19,569 nt of DNA from Bacilli bacterium (GCA_017619815.1 JAFZRR010000004.1:1-19569), one strand, 5' to 3'; positions 6,631-15,470 are shown, numbered from the stretch's first letter. Program-made: numbers and translations. Notes: generated by a model from the sequence alone, not told the origin.

Positions 6631-6661
6631 AAAAACCCTCCTACTAAAGAAATAGGGGGGT
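6631..6661 (-). terminator. Terminator-like hairpin after valS that contains the ribosome site of the peptide gene
   Basis: On the minus strand, ACCCCCCTA (6661-6653) pairs with TAGGAGGGT (6643-6635) with one C-A mismatch and a 9-base loop, followed by a T run. The 3' arm is the AGGAGGG ribosome site of the 60-residue peptide. The structure can therefore act as an attenuating terminator, hide the ribosome site, or both. Confidence 0.65.
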
Positions 6662-6687
6662 CTAACTCGATTTAGTTACAAAATATT

Positions 6688-9279
6688 TTATAAAAGTTTA
6701 TTTCTCTTATCTTTTAGCAAAGCTAAGTTTTCAGTGTGTTGTTTGAGTTTTTCTTCTTCTAACGCCACTTTTTCTTTAGGTGCCTTGCTGATGAAGTTTG
6801 GATTTGAGAGCATTTTTTGGCAGCGGAGAATCTCGTTTTCTTCTTCGGCGATTTCTTTATCAATACGGGCAATAATCTCGCCTTGACCAGCCTCATTTAC
6901 AATAAGTAAATCAGCGTTATCATAAATCTTTAATTCACCACGCATATTAACGATGCTATCATCCACGACTTTGAATTCAGAGAATGTGAATCTTTGTAAG
7001 TAGGCTTCATATCCTTCGAACATCTTAATTCTGAGATTGATTGATAAATCAAGCTTCGCGTTTGGTGCTAATTTGTTCTCAATCTTGTAGTTTCTCACAT
7101 CTCTAATGATATCGAAGAGAAGTTCTACTTGTTTATCCACGTTAAGATGCACTCTATTAGCTTCATATTTTGGATATGATTCAAGCATCACTGATTCTTT
7201 GTGGACTGGTAAGTTCAAATATAATTCTTCAGCGATGAATGGAGTGTATGGATAGATTAATAAGATAATGGATTTCAAACACTTGAAGAGGACTTGATAT
7301 GTATTATTTCTCACTAATTCATCATTTGATGAAAGGGAAACCTTACTCATCTCTAAGTATTGTGAACAGAAATCGTCATAAACAAAGTTATAAAGGTGTC
7401 CACTGGCGGCATTGAAATCGTATTTATCCATGTTTGTGGTCACGGATTTGATGGTCTTTTCTAAGCGGTTAATAATCCATTGATCAAGTGGAGATAATTC
7501 TTTTGGTAATTCTTCTTCCTTAAATCCTTCTGGTAACACGCTTAGCACATAACGCGCGGAGTTCCATATCTTATTAAGATAATTGCTGGATGCGTTCACT
7601 TTATCATCGATATAACGCATATCTTGTCCAGGTGTGGAATTGGTTGTTAAGAAATATCTAAGTGCATCCGCACCATATTTATCGATAACTTCGATTGGAT
7701 CAACACCGTTTCCTAAGGATTTAGACATTTTGCGGCCAAGTTCATCTCTCACCAAGCCGTGAATCACGACATCTTTAAATGGTGCTTCACCATTGGCGTT
7801 TAAGGATTGGAAAATCATTCTGGAAACCCAGAAGAAGATGATGTCATAGCCCGTTACCAAACAACTTGTTGGGAAATATCTCTTGAGGTCAGCAGTTTCA
7901 TTTGGCCAACCTAATGTAGAGAATGGCCAAAGGCCAGAGGAGAACCATGTATCCAAGACATCTCTATCTTGTTCATAATTTTCGATATCTTTTGGTGGAT
8001 CCATAGAAACAACGACTTCACCTGTTTGTTTATGGTAATAAGCTGGAATACGGTGACCCCACCACAACTGACGAGAAATGCACCAGTCTTCAATATTATT
8101 CATCCATTGGAGGAATGTATTCTCAAATCTAGCAGGTACAAAGTTAACCTTCTTTTCTGTCTTTTGGTTAGCGATTGCGGCTTCCGCGAGTGGTTTCATT
8201 TTCACAAACCATTGTTTCGATAACATTGGTTCGACAACACAGTTATTTCTTTCTGAGTGGCCAACAGAGTGAATGATCTTTTCTTGTTTAATGAAGTTGC
8301 CTTCACTCTTAATCTTTTCTAATAATTTTTCACGGCACACGAAACGGTCGAGACCAACGAATTCGCCACACTTTTCATTCATCGTGGCATCTTTATTAAA
8401 GATGATTGGCATTTCTAAACCATATTTCTTACCGATAATAAAGTCGTTTGGGTCATGAGCAGGTGTACATTTCATCGCACCAGTACCGAATTCGACATCG
8501 ACATATTCATCGGCGATGATTGGAATAATCTCTCCGTTTGCAGGATTGATGACCTTTTGTCCGTGATATTTCTTATATCTTTTATCTTTAGGATTAACAC
8601 ATACGCATGTGTCACCAAACATAGTTTCTGGTCTAGTTGTGGCGACGATTAAATATTCCTCACTATTGACGATTGGATAACGGAAATAATACATATATCC
8701 TTCATCATCTTGGTGAATAACTTCAATATTAGATAACGCAGTTTGTTGAACTGGATCCCAGGAAATAATTCTCTCTCCTTGATAAATCAAGCCTTTCTTA
8801 TATAAGTCCACAAAGACATGTCTAACAGCGTAGTTCAAGCCTTCATCTAATGTGAATCTTTCTCTAGTGTAATCAAGGCATAAACCCATCTTGGCCCATT
8901 GTTCATGAATATTATTCGCATATTCGTTTTTCCAACTCCAAGCGTGATCTAAAAATTCCTCACGAGTGAGCTTAGTGACATCGACACCGTTTTTCACTAA
9001 ACGCTGCATAACTTTCGCTTGTGTGGCGATGCCAGCGTGGTCCATACCAGGAAGCCATAAAGCATCAAAACCTTGCATCTTTTTATAACGGATAATGATA
9101 TCTTGGATAGTTGTATCCCATGCGTGACCTAAATGTAATTTACCAGTGACGTTTGGAGGAGGAATAACCATGGAAAAAGCTTGTTTAGATTTATCACCCG
9201 CGGTGAAATATCCTTTGTTTTTCCAATTCTCGTACTTTCCTTCTTCTACTGCATGTGGATCATATCTTTTATCAAGCAT
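6688..9279 (-). CDS. valS: Valyl-tRNA synthetase
   Basis: ValS charges tRNA-Val with valine in the cytoplasm. The 863-residue class I enzyme has PPPNVTGKLHLGHAW near the N-terminus (HIGH-type HLGH at 49-52). The CP1 editing domain follows (ATTRPETMFGDT and the GTGAMKCTPAHDPNDF block), then KMSKS at 517-521, an anticodon-binding domain (from about 600) and a C-terminal coiled coil rich in E, K and L (from about 805) that contacts tRNA. The length is normal for a bacterial ValS. The ATG at 9279 follows AAGGAGGACGCTCAT. Expression is controlled by a T-box leader immediately upstream. In Bacillus valS is followed by folC and comC before radC; here only a small peptide gene separates them. Confidence 0.99.
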   Translation of the reverse strand: MLDKRYDPHAVEEGKYENWKNKGYFTAGDKSKQAFSMVIPPPNVTGKLHLGHAWDTTIQDIIIRYKKMQGFDALWLPGMDHAGIATQAKVMQRLVKNGVDVTKLTREEFLDHAWSWKNEYANNIHEQWAKMGLCLDYTRERFTLDEGLNYAVRHVFVDLYKKGLIYQGERIISWDPVQQTALSNIEVIHQDDEGYMYYFRYPIVNSEEYLIVATTRPETMFGDTCVCVNPKDKRYKKYHGQKVINPANGEIIPIIADEYVDVEFGTGAMKCTPAHDPNDFIIGKKYGLEMPIIFNKDATMNEKCGEFVGLDRFVCREKLLEKIKSEGNFIKQEKIIHSVGHSERNNCVVEPMLSKQWFVKMKPLAEAAIANQKTEKKVNFVPARFENTFLQWMNNIEDWCISRQLWWGHRIPAYYHKQTGEVVVSMDPPKDIENYEQDRDVLDTWFSSGLWPFSTLGWPNETADLKRYFPTSCLVTGYDIIFFWVSRMIFQSLNANGEAPFKDVVIHGLVRDELGRKMSKSLGNGVDPIEVIDKYGADALRYFLTTNSTPGQDMRYIDDKVNASSNYLNKIWNSARYVLSVLPEGFKEEELPKELSPLDQWIINRLEKTIKSVTTNMDKYDFNAASGHLYNFVYDDFCSQYLEMSKVSLSSNDELVRNNTYQVLFKCLKSIILLIYPYTPFIAEELYLNLPVHKESVMLESYPKYEANRVHLNVDKQVELLFDIIRDVRNYKIENKLAPNAKLDLSINLRIKMFEGYEAYLQRFTFSEFKVVDDSIVNMRGELKIYDNADLLIVNEAGQGEIIARIDKEIAEEENEILRCQKMLSNPNFISKAPKEKVALEEEKLKQHTENLALLKDKRNKLL

Positions 9280-9300
9280 ATGAGCGTCCTCCTTAATAAA

Positions 9301-9498
9301 TAAAAAGCATCCTTATTTCTAAGGACGCTGTTATGCGCGGTACCACCTTAGTTCGTTATTTGACTAACGCACTTCATTAACCTATTTTCGCTAGGTAACT
9401 ATCCTCCAAAGCGACCTTCGCTAATTCCTTATATCGAGCTTCCACCATCCTCGACTCTCTATCATAAGAAGATTAGTTACTCCTCTTCTTCAACGGCT
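9301..9498 (-). ncRNA. Valine T-box riboswitch leader of valS
   Basis: The minus strand carries a complete T-box leader. A long stem I region (9490 to about 9400) contains the AGAGAG and distal-loop segments. The T-box AAGGTGGTACCGCG (9349-9336) follows, and then an intrinsic terminator GCGTCCTTA-GAAA-TAAGGATGC (9328-9307) with a T run. In stem I the triplet GUC (9415-9413) lies just before GCUUUGGAG, the usual place of the specifier, and is a valine codon, in agreement with valS downstream. Uncharged tRNA-Val is expected to bind, stabilise the antiterminator and let valS be transcribed. T-box, terminator and valS are certain; the exact specifier is my best reading. Confidence 0.93.
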
Positions 9499-9504
9499 GA
9501 GTTT

Positions 9505-9532
9505 ATTATAGCAACATTTTAATAAATGTCAC
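9505..9532 (-). promoter_or_regulatory. Promoter of the T-box-valS unit
   Basis: On the minus strand, GTGACA (9532-9527) is followed after 16 bases by TATAAT (9510-9505). The -35 overlaps the TGA stop of ysxC, so the promoter lies at the very end of the preceding gene. The predicted transcript start is near 9498, at the 5' side of the T-box leader. Confidence 0.75.
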
Positions 9533-10107
9533 TTAATTAATTGTTCGATTCCAGTTTTTAACTTATCTAACGTTCTATTAGACAAACTGGATGTGAAATA
9601 TACGTTTTCTAGGACATTCATCTCTTTTAACCGCTTATTGAGCTCTGAACGTCCTTTTTGATTGATTTTATCCGTCTTTGTAATAACCACAAAGTATGGA
9701 ATTTGGTTTTCGATAAGATAATTCAATATCTCAGTGTCATTCTCGCCAAACTCTCTTCTACTATCGATGAGAAGTAAAACAAGTTTTAAATATGGATTAT
9801 CGGTAAAATATTCATCCATCATCGTACCGAATAAACGGTCGAGATCCACACCACCTCTAGCAAAGCCATAACCAGGAGCATCCACTAAATAGAATTTGTT
9901 ATCTATGTTGTAGTAATTTAAGAGTCTAGTATGACCAGGCTTTGAGGATGTAAATGCCAAAGATTTTCTTTGACATAAGGAATTGATTAATGAAGATTTA
10001 CCAACATTACTTTTGCCAACGATTAAAACCTCGGGAAAAGATTCCTGAGGTCTTTCTTTTACGCTTGGCGTAGATTTGACAAATGAGACATTGTTGAAAT
10101 TGATCAT
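9529..10107 (-). CDS. ysxC: Ribosome biogenesis GTPase YsxC/EngB
   Basis: This TrmE-Era-EngA-type GTPase helps assemble the 50S subunit and is essential in Bacillus. The 192 residues show G1 GKSNVGKSS (31-39), a G2-region threonine in SKPGHTRLLNYY, G3 DAPGYGFA (76-83), G4 TKTD and G5 TSS. The length is usual. The ATG at 10107 overlaps the last base of the lon stop (TAATG) and has no clear Shine-Dalgarno sequence, so translation is probably coupled to lon. The stop is TGA. The lon-ysxC order is the same as in Bacillus, where the haem genes follow; here the valS promoter comes directly after. Confidence 0.97.
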   Translation of the reverse strand: MINFNNVSFVKSTPSVKERPQESFPEVLIVGKSNVGKSSLINSLCQRKSLAFTSSKPGHTRLLNYYNIDNKFYLVDAPGYGFARGGVDLDRLFGTMMDEYFTDNPYLKLVLLLIDSRREFGENDTEILNYLIENQIPYFVVITKTDKINQKGRSELNKRLKEMNVLENVYFTSSLSNRTLDKLKTGIEQLIK

Positions 10108-12434
10108 TATTTCACCAAAGCAATCTTAATTGCATCATCCGCAGATTTCATATATTCAATCTTGAGCGTTTCTTTAACTTCCTTTGGAAGTTCTTCAACA
10201 TCTTTCTTGTTTTCTTCTGGGACAATGATTGTTTTAATACCACTTCTAAGAGCGGCAAGAGATTTCTCTCTTAAACCACCGATGGCTAATGCATTACCAC
10301 GTAATGTCACTTCACCCGTCATCGCAACATCAGGATTAACTGGTGTCTTAGATAAGCAAGAGACAATCGCTGTGGTAATTGCCACACCTGCGCTTGGGCC
10401 ATCTTTTGGAACGGCGCCTTCTGGCACGTGGATGTGAATATCGTTTTCGGCAAAGAGTTCAGGATTGATATTGAACTTTTCGGCGTTAGATTTCACATAG
10501 TCCAAAGCGATGGAGCAACTCTCTTTCATAACATCACCTAAGTGACCTGTTAGGACGAGCGCGCCTTTTCCTTTGAAGTAATTTACTTCAATTGGAAGGA
10601 TATCGCCACCGAATTCGGTATAAGCTAAACCGGTAACGACACCGATTTGTGGTTTTTGTTCTTTCTTGCTGTCTTCAAATATTGGTGTGCCGAGATATTC
10701 TCTGACCTTCTTTTCATCGATAGTAATACTTTCTATGCTTGGGTCTTTAACAATCGCGACAACCACTTTTCGTAAGCAAGAGGCAATCTTTCTTTCTAAA
10801 TCACGAACACCGGATTCACGTGTATAGGAACGGATGATATATTTAATCGCATCTTCAGTGAATGTGGCTTGTGATTCTTTTAAACCATTGAGTTCACGTT
10901 GTTTCTTCACTAAGTGACCTGTGGCAATTTGGACTTTTTCGAGTTCGGTATAAGAAGATAATTGGATTAATTCCAATCTGTCTCTTAATGGACCAGGGAT
11001 ATTTTCCAAATAGTTCGCAGTGCAAATGAATAAGACATCGCTTAAGTCATATGGTTCTTCCAAATAGTTATCATTGAATTGATAATTTTGTTCTGGATCA
11101 AGAACTTCCAATAAAGCACTTGCGGGATCGCCTTTATAGCTGCTTGCGAGTTTATCGACTTCGTCGAGCAAGAAAACTGGGTTGTTAACACCCGCTTTTC
11201 TCATACCTTGGATAATTCTTCCAGGCATGGAGCCGACATATGTTCTTCTATGACCACGGATTTCCGCTTCATCAGAAATGCCGCCCAAAGACGCTTTGAA
11301 GAATTTTCTTCCTAACGCTCTAGCGATGGATTTACCTAATGAGGTTTTACCAGTTCCTGGAGGGCCATAGAAACAGAGAATTGGGGATTTTAAATTACCA
11401 GTTAACTTTTTAACTGCTAAATATTCGATAATTCTCTTCTTTGGATTTTCGAGACCGTAATGGTCTTCATCTAAAATCTTTTCGACGTTTTCTAAAGAAT
11501 CATTATCTTCAGTCTTTTGCCACCATGGGACATTCATAAGAACATCAACATAGGATTGAATAAGCGCAGCTTCAAGAGAACCTTGAGGCATCATCTCGAA
11601 CTTTTTAAGTTCGGCTTTGACTTTATTCTTGACGTTTTCTGGATAAGGGTTCTTTTCGAGTTTTTCTAAAATAGAATCTGGATCATTCTTATCTCCGCTA
11701 TCTTCACCGAGTTCACGTTTAATCGCTTTGAGTTTTTCACGTAGGAAATATTCTCTTTGTGATTTCTCAGCACTTTCACGAACAGTTTCGGAAATATCAC
11801 GTTCGATTTGGTTGCGTTGGTTTTCCCCATTGATGAGGAAGACGACTTGTTCCATTAAGGAATTCGCATCTGCAGATTCTAAGATTTTTTGCTTTGTTTC
11901 AGTTGGAGCTTCTAAATGTCCCGCTAATGCAAAGCATATATCGACGGCATTTGGGCTTTTTGTGACGATATTAGCGATATTCTTTGGCATTGTGGAAAAG
12001 ATATTAGGGACTCCTTCAAGAGCCTTGCTAACAGCTTTAATAATCGCTTCATTTTCCACAGGAGAAATAGCAGGAAGTGGGTCCATTCCGCCAATTGCGG
12101 AATAGTATCCAGCATTTTCTTCAAATCTAATATCGGATAATTTGACTCTTTCAATCACTTCTAATCTCACTCTTAAACGATTATCGCGTTCAGAGATGGA
12201 AATGATGCGGCACAAAACACCGACTTGATAAATATCCTCAGCTTTAGGATTATCTTCATCGTATTTCTTTTGAGAAGCAACAAGGATTAAGGAATCGCAT
12301 TCGTTTTTGGATGCGTTTACCGCAGAGATAGAGAAATCTCTTCCGGCTTCAATCAATTGTTGGTTCTTTGGGAAGATAACTAATGCGCGAGTAATGAGGA
12401 GTGGAAGTGTTAAGGCTTGTGGTTTATTGGCCAT
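10107..12434 (-). CDS. lon: ATP-dependent protease Lon
   Basis: Lon is the cytoplasmic hexameric AAA+ serine protease that degrades misfolded and regulatory proteins. The 775 residues hold, in order, the N-terminal substrate-binding domain (about 8-200), a coiled-coil linker with QREYFLREKLKAIKRELGE, the AAA+ module with Walker A GPPGTGKTS and Walker B FLLDEVDK, and the protease domain. The catalytic pair is Ser681 (PKDGPSAG) and Lys724 (GGLREKSLAA), 43 residues apart as in Escherichia coli Lon. The ATG at 12434 has AAAGGAGG upstream. It follows tig by 31 bases, with no promoter or CtsR-type repeat seen in that gap. The clpX and lonB genes that lie between tig and lonA in Bacillus are absent. 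Confidence 0.98.
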   Translation of the reverse strand: MANKPQALTLPLLITRALVIFPKNQQLIEAGRDFSISAVNASKNECDSLILVASQKKYDEDNPKAEDIYQVGVLCRIISISERDNRLRVRLEVIERVKLSDIRFEENAGYYSAIGGMDPLPAISPVENEAIIKAVSKALEGVPNIFSTMPKNIANIVTKSPNAVDICFALAGHLEAPTETKQKILESADANSLMEQVVFLINGENQRNQIERDISETVRESAEKSQREYFLREKLKAIKRELGEDSGDKNDPDSILEKLEKNPYPENVKNKVKAELKKFEMMPQGSLEAALIQSYVDVLMNVPWWQKTEDNDSLENVEKILDEDHYGLENPKKRIIEYLAVKKLTGNLKSPILCFYGPPGTGKTSLGKSIARALGRKFFKASLGGISDEAEIRGHRRTYVGSMPGRIIQGMRKAGVNNPVFLLDEVDKLASSYKGDPASALLEVLDPEQNYQFNDNYLEEPYDLSDVLFICTANYLENIPGPLRDRLELIQLSSYTELEKVQIATGHLVKKQRELNGLKESQATFTEDAIKYIIRSYTRESGVRDLERKIASCLRKVVVAIVKDPSIESITIDEKKVREYLGTPIFEDSKKEQKPQIGVVTGLAYTEFGGDILPIEVNYFKGKGALVLTGHLGDVMKESCSIALDYVKSNAEKFNINPELFAENDIHIHVPEGAVPKDGPSAGVAITTAIVSCLSKTPVNPDVAMTGEVTLRGNALAIGGLREKSLAALRSGIKTIIVPEENKKDVEELPKEVKETLKIEYMKSADDAIKIALVK

Positions 12435-12465
12435 AAGTTTTTCCTCCTTTTTAAGTAATTAACAA

Positions 12466-13740
12466 CTAGTTGTTTTCGTTGTAGAGTAAGTCATCAATGC
12501 GTTGCATTCTTAAGTTGTTGCGGAATTCAGCAAGTTGAGGTGCTAATGCCTTTTTGACATCTTCGAGTTTCATCTTGTATTGTTCAGCAATCTTCGCATA
12601 TTCGAATTCTAAGTCGGCGTCTGTAATTTCGACTTTTTCGACTTTTGCGATTTCTTCTAAGACAACGTATTCTTTTGTTTCTTTTAAGGCTTGTTCACGG
12701 AGTTGAGCAGTAAATTGTTCTTCGGTTTGGCCTAAGATTTGTAAATATTGTTCGAGTTGTAAACCGGATTGTTCGATACGTTTGACCATATCTTCTCTTC
12801 TAGAAGCGGTTTGGTTATCGATGATTTCATCCGCTAAATCAATTTCAGAACCTTTAACGATTTCTTCAATTAATTTATTCATGTATTCACGACGAGCTTC
12901 GAGTTCTTTTTGTTTCTTTAAGTCTTCTTCTTTGCGAGCTCTGAATGCTTCGACTGTGTCGATGCCTTCAACTTTGAGTTCTTTAACGAATTCATCGTTT
13001 AATTCTGGAAGTTTCTTTTCTTTCACTTCGTGAATCTTACATTCAAATGTTGCTGGTTTGCCTTTTAATTCTTCGGTGTAGTTTTCTGGGAATGTGACAT
13101 CAACGTTCACTGTTTCGCCAGCTTTATGACCGACTAATTGTTCTTCAAATCCTGGGATGAATTGGTGGCTACCTAATTCTAATTCGTGGTTTTGTGCGGA
13201 ACCGCCTTCGAATAATTCGCCGTTGATTCTACCTGCAAAGTCCATAACAACGATGTCGCCTAATGCGGCTTCGCCTTCTTTTAAGACTAAGGAAGCGTTT
13301 TCTTTTAATGTGCCTTTGAGAGCTTCTTCGATATCTTTCTTGGTCACTTTAACGGCCTTTTTACCGACTTGTAAACCTTTGTAAGCGCCTAATTTCACTT
13401 CAGGAGCGGTAACAAGAACGAATCTCACTTCTAATTCTGTGTCGCTGACTTTTGTGACATCAACTGCAGGACGTGCAAATGGTCTAATTTCATCTTTGGT
13501 TAAGATTTCTTCATAGATTTTTGGTAACAAAGCATTGATTGCTTCATCTAAAACCTTCATTTGGTCAATATGTGCTTTGACGAGGTTTTTTGGTGCCTTT
13601 CCTTTACGGAAACCATCAATTGTGACGTTCTCCGCTAATTTGTTAAAGGCTTTTTCTTGTGCATTCTTCCATGATTGTTCATCGACAACAACATCGACTT
13701 GAACATGGGAATGTTCTAATTTGGTAATTTTTCTTTCCAT
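12466..13740 (-). CDS. tig: Trigger factor
   Basis: Trigger factor is the chaperone that binds the ribosome exit tunnel and meets new chains; it also has prolyl isomerase activity. The 424 residues show the ribosome-binding N-domain with the signature segment TIDGFRKGKAPKNLVK (about 40-55). The FKBP-type PPIase domain (about 155-245, GDIVVMDFAGRINGELFEGG and FIPGFEEQLVGHKAGE) and a helical C-terminal chaperone domain with much E, K and L follow. The length is normal. The ATG at 13740 has a TTGGAGG site at good distance. A promoter lies just upstream (13801-13773), right after the terminator of the preceding gene, so tig-lon-ysxC forms its own unit. Confidence 0.98.
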   Translation of the reverse strand: MERKITKLEHSHVQVDVVVDEQSWKNAQEKAFNKLAENVTIDGFRKGKAPKNLVKAHIDQMKVLDEAINALLPKIYEEILTKDEIRPFARPAVDVTKVSDTELEVRFVLVTAPEVKLGAYKGLQVGKKAVKVTKKDIEEALKGTLKENASLVLKEGEAALGDIVVMDFAGRINGELFEGGSAQNHELELGSHQFIPGFEEQLVGHKAGETVNVDVTFPENYTEELKGKPATFECKIHEVKEKKLPELNDEFVKELKVEGIDTVEAFRARKEEDLKKQKELEARREYMNKLIEEIVKGSEIDLADEIIDNQTASRREDMVKRIEQSGLQLEQYLQILGQTEEQFTAQLREQALKETKEYVVLEEIAKVEKVEITDADLEFEYAKIAEQYKMKLEDVKKALAPQLAEFRNNLRMQRIDDLLYNENN

Positions 13741-13772
13741 ATTATTATGCCTCCAAAATATGTGCGATATTG

Positions 13773-13801
13773 ATTATAAACAAGTTTATATTTTCCCACA
13801 A
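13773..13801 (-). promoter_or_regulatory. Promoter of tig-lon-ysxC
   Basis: On the minus strand, TTGTGG (13801-13796) is followed after exactly 17 bases by TATAAT (13778-13773). The -35 directly abuts the T run of the upstream terminator. The expected leader is about 25 bases. Confidence 0.7.
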
Positions 13802-13822
13802 GAAAAACACTCATTTTGAGTG
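13802..13822 (-). terminator. Rho-independent terminator after the YsoA-like gene
   Basis: On the minus strand, CACTCA (13822-13817) pairs with TGAGTG (13813-13808) around a 3-base loop and is followed by TTTTTC. A T run also follows on the plus strand, so the structure is symmetric, but no plus-strand gene ends here. Confidence 0.75.
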
Positions 13823-13846
13823 CTTTTTTTGAACTATCTAATTTGT

Positions 13847-14755
13847 TTAGAAAGAGTTAATTGCTTCTTTAATTCTCTGAATTAAGTCAAGGACTTCTTT
13901 TTCATCTATGCCCTTAAGAGCGCATCTCGCGGATAAAGGAGTTTTGTTCTCAATTTGAAGATATTCTTCAGAAATATTTCTAAGCGCTTCGATCAAAAGG
14001 TCATATTTGATGTCGAGCTTTTCTGGATACATGTAGATGATATAGGAGCTCAATATTTGAACAGCGTCCTCGCTGACAACTGGATCTTTGAGTTCGTTTT
14101 GTAAAGCGCGTACGAAATCATTGAATTCATTTCCGATAAACGGAGGTTCAAGTTGGCTTGGGTTAATCTTTATGGCTTTGCCAATATGATTAAATGAGAG
14201 TTCCTTATCAATTTTCTTCTGAACGAGGAGAAGTAACGCAAATGAACGAATCGATTGTTTTGGGAAAGATAACATTATCCTTTGGATATCAGGAAGGAAC
14301 ATATTAATGTCTCTACCTCTTACCATATCAAGCGCAGGTAAGACGACCGTTTCATCATTTGACTTTAATCTTTCTTTTAAAGCATCGTTACTGAGCTCGC
14401 GACTGGATAAAGATTTCTTTTCTTCCTCTCTTACCAATTTTGGTAAATCGCGAATGATTTCTTCAACTTCTTGCGAAACATATGGAAGATTCTCGTAATA
14501 CTTAACTTCTTCATAAGCTTCGTCAAAATTATTCAATAAGCAAAGGATTTCAATATGGACCTTCATTAATAAAGTTAAATCGCCTTGGAGAATTTCACGG
14601 TTCTTTTTAATGACAGACAAAGCTTCTTCGCCGCGGCCAGTAGCCAATAAGGCACTGATACGGTAAAAAAGATAATTCATGTCTTGGCTGTCTTCGGTTA
14701 ATTTGATGACCAAATCGTATTGTCTTTTGTCCATCAATGACTTTAAACTGTCCAT
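13847..14755 (-). CDS. TPR-like helical repeat protein, YsoA-type by position
   Basis: The product has 302 residues, all apparently helical, with no signal peptide or membrane helix. The first 110 residues look like degenerate tetratricopeptide repeats (YLFYRISALLATGRGEEALSV, then a second AYEEVKYYENLPYV unit). The middle part (about 120-220) has ELSNDALKERLKSNDETVVLPALDM, a pattern recalling HEAT-like repeats. No catalytic motif was found. Bacillus has the TPR gene ysoA directly upstream of tig, so position and fold type suggest a counterpart, but I cannot confirm homology. A scaffold or interaction role is the most that can be said. The ATG at 14755 follows AAAGGAG; a terminator follows the stop. 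It lies 82 bases after tsaC with no clear promoter, so it may be co-transcribed with tsaC. Confidence 0.85.
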   Translation of the reverse strand: MDSLKSLMDKRQYDLVIKLTEDSQDMNYLFYRISALLATGRGEEALSVIKKNREILQGDLTLLMKVHIEILCLLNNFDEAYEEVKYYENLPYVSQEVEEIIRDLPKLVREEEKKSLSSRELSNDALKERLKSNDETVVLPALDMVRGRDINMFLPDIQRIMLSFPKQSIRSFALLLLVQKKIDKELSFNHIGKAIKINPSQLEPPFIGNEFNDFVRALQNELKDPVVSEDAVQILSSYIIYMYPEKLDIKYDLLIEALRNISEEYLQIENKTPLSARCALKGIDEKEVLDLIQRIKEAINSF

Positions 14756-14837
14756 ATTATTCTCCTTTATGTTAGTAGTTTTTTAGTATATTTATTAGTA
14801 GATATTAACTTTGTTAAATGTGTGTAGGTTAATAGAA

Positions 14838-15458
14838 TTATTTATTATTCCAAACTCGAATGATTTCTTCTTCGCTAATTGGGCCAGGACGTACGACTCT
14901 TGGTGTTTCTTTTGTGAGGTCCACAATGGTTGATGGAACCTCGCCTTTAGCCTTTCCGGACATCACAAAATCGAGTTCTGAACCGAAGATTTCTTTCACT
15001 TCATCGCTGTTTAATGCGGGTTTAGATCCACTCTTGTTTGCGGATGGAACAAGTAAGGGAATGTTGACCATTTCTAATAACACGCGCGCCTCTATATTTG
15101 TGGGAATACGTATACCGATAATGTCAGTGTTATGTGTTACATATGAGGGAACACTATTCTTTTTAACATTCACCAATATGGTAATTGAACCAGGCATAAA
15201 AGCATCTATCACTCTTTGAGTGGCTTCGTTGATAATCGCGTATTTGCTAATATCTTCAACGTTAGCCACCATCATTGTGTATGGCTTATCTTCTGGTCTT
15301 TCCTTAACTTTGTTAAGCTTGTCGTATGCTTTTCTATTGTTAAAAACTACACCTAAACCCATGACTGTTTCCGTAGGAAAAGCCACTACTCCACCCTCTT
15401 CGAGTGCGGTCTTTGCTAATGCAGCTTCTTTATTTATCTTAGGGTCGAATTTAATCAT
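14838..15458 (-). CDS. tsaC: L-threonylcarbamoyladenylate synthase (TsaC/Sua5/YrdC family)
   Basis: This enzyme makes threonylcarbamoyl-AMP from threonine, bicarbonate and ATP, the first step of the t6A modification at position 37 of tRNAs that read ANN codons. The 206 residues cover the YrdC domain only, without the Sua5 extension. Visible are VVAFPTETVMGLG (family form usually PTETVYGLG; Met replaces Tyr), the KERPEDKP signature (52-59), PGSITILV, a SANKSG nucleotide-binding motif and RPGPIS near the end. The ATG at 15458 is fixed by an in-frame TGA upstream. TATAAT lies only 6 bases before the ATG, so the mRNA may be leaderless; a GGG 12 bases upstream is a distant alternative ribosome site. 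The gene diverges from the metalloprotease gene. Confidence 0.92.
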   Translation of the reverse strand: MIKFDPKINKEAALAKTALEEGGVVAFPTETVMGLGVVFNNRKAYDKLNKVKERPEDKPYTMMVANVEDISKYAIINEATQRVIDAFMPGSITILVNVKKNSVPSYVTHNTDIIGIRIPTNIEARVLLEMVNIPLLVPSANKSGSKPALNSDEVKEIFGSELDFVMSGKAKGEVPSTIVDLTKETPRVVRPGPISEEEIIRVWNNK

Positions 15459-15464
15459 GGAAAC

Positions 15465-15470
15465 ATTATA
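15465..15470 (-). promoter_or_regulatory. -10 box of tsaC, directly ahead of the start codon
   Basis: TATAAT reads on the minus strand at 15470-15465, with 6 bases to the ATG. Transcription would start at or next to the A of the ATG. No good -35 is seen at 16-18 bases. Confidence 0.5.

Noticed and set aside
5758..10107. Mycoplasma code (TGA as Trp)
   Set aside because: radC and ysxC end at TGA exactly where their families end, and Trp is encoded by TGG throughout valS.
12435..12465. CtsR or CIRCE heat-shock operator ahead of lon
   Set aside because: The 31-base gap holds only the ribosome site; no inverted or tandem heptamer repeat is seen.
14756..14837. Promoter between tsaC and the YsoA-like gene
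   Set aside because: A TATACT is present but no -35 match stands at 16-18 bases, so co-transcription with tsaC is at least as likely.
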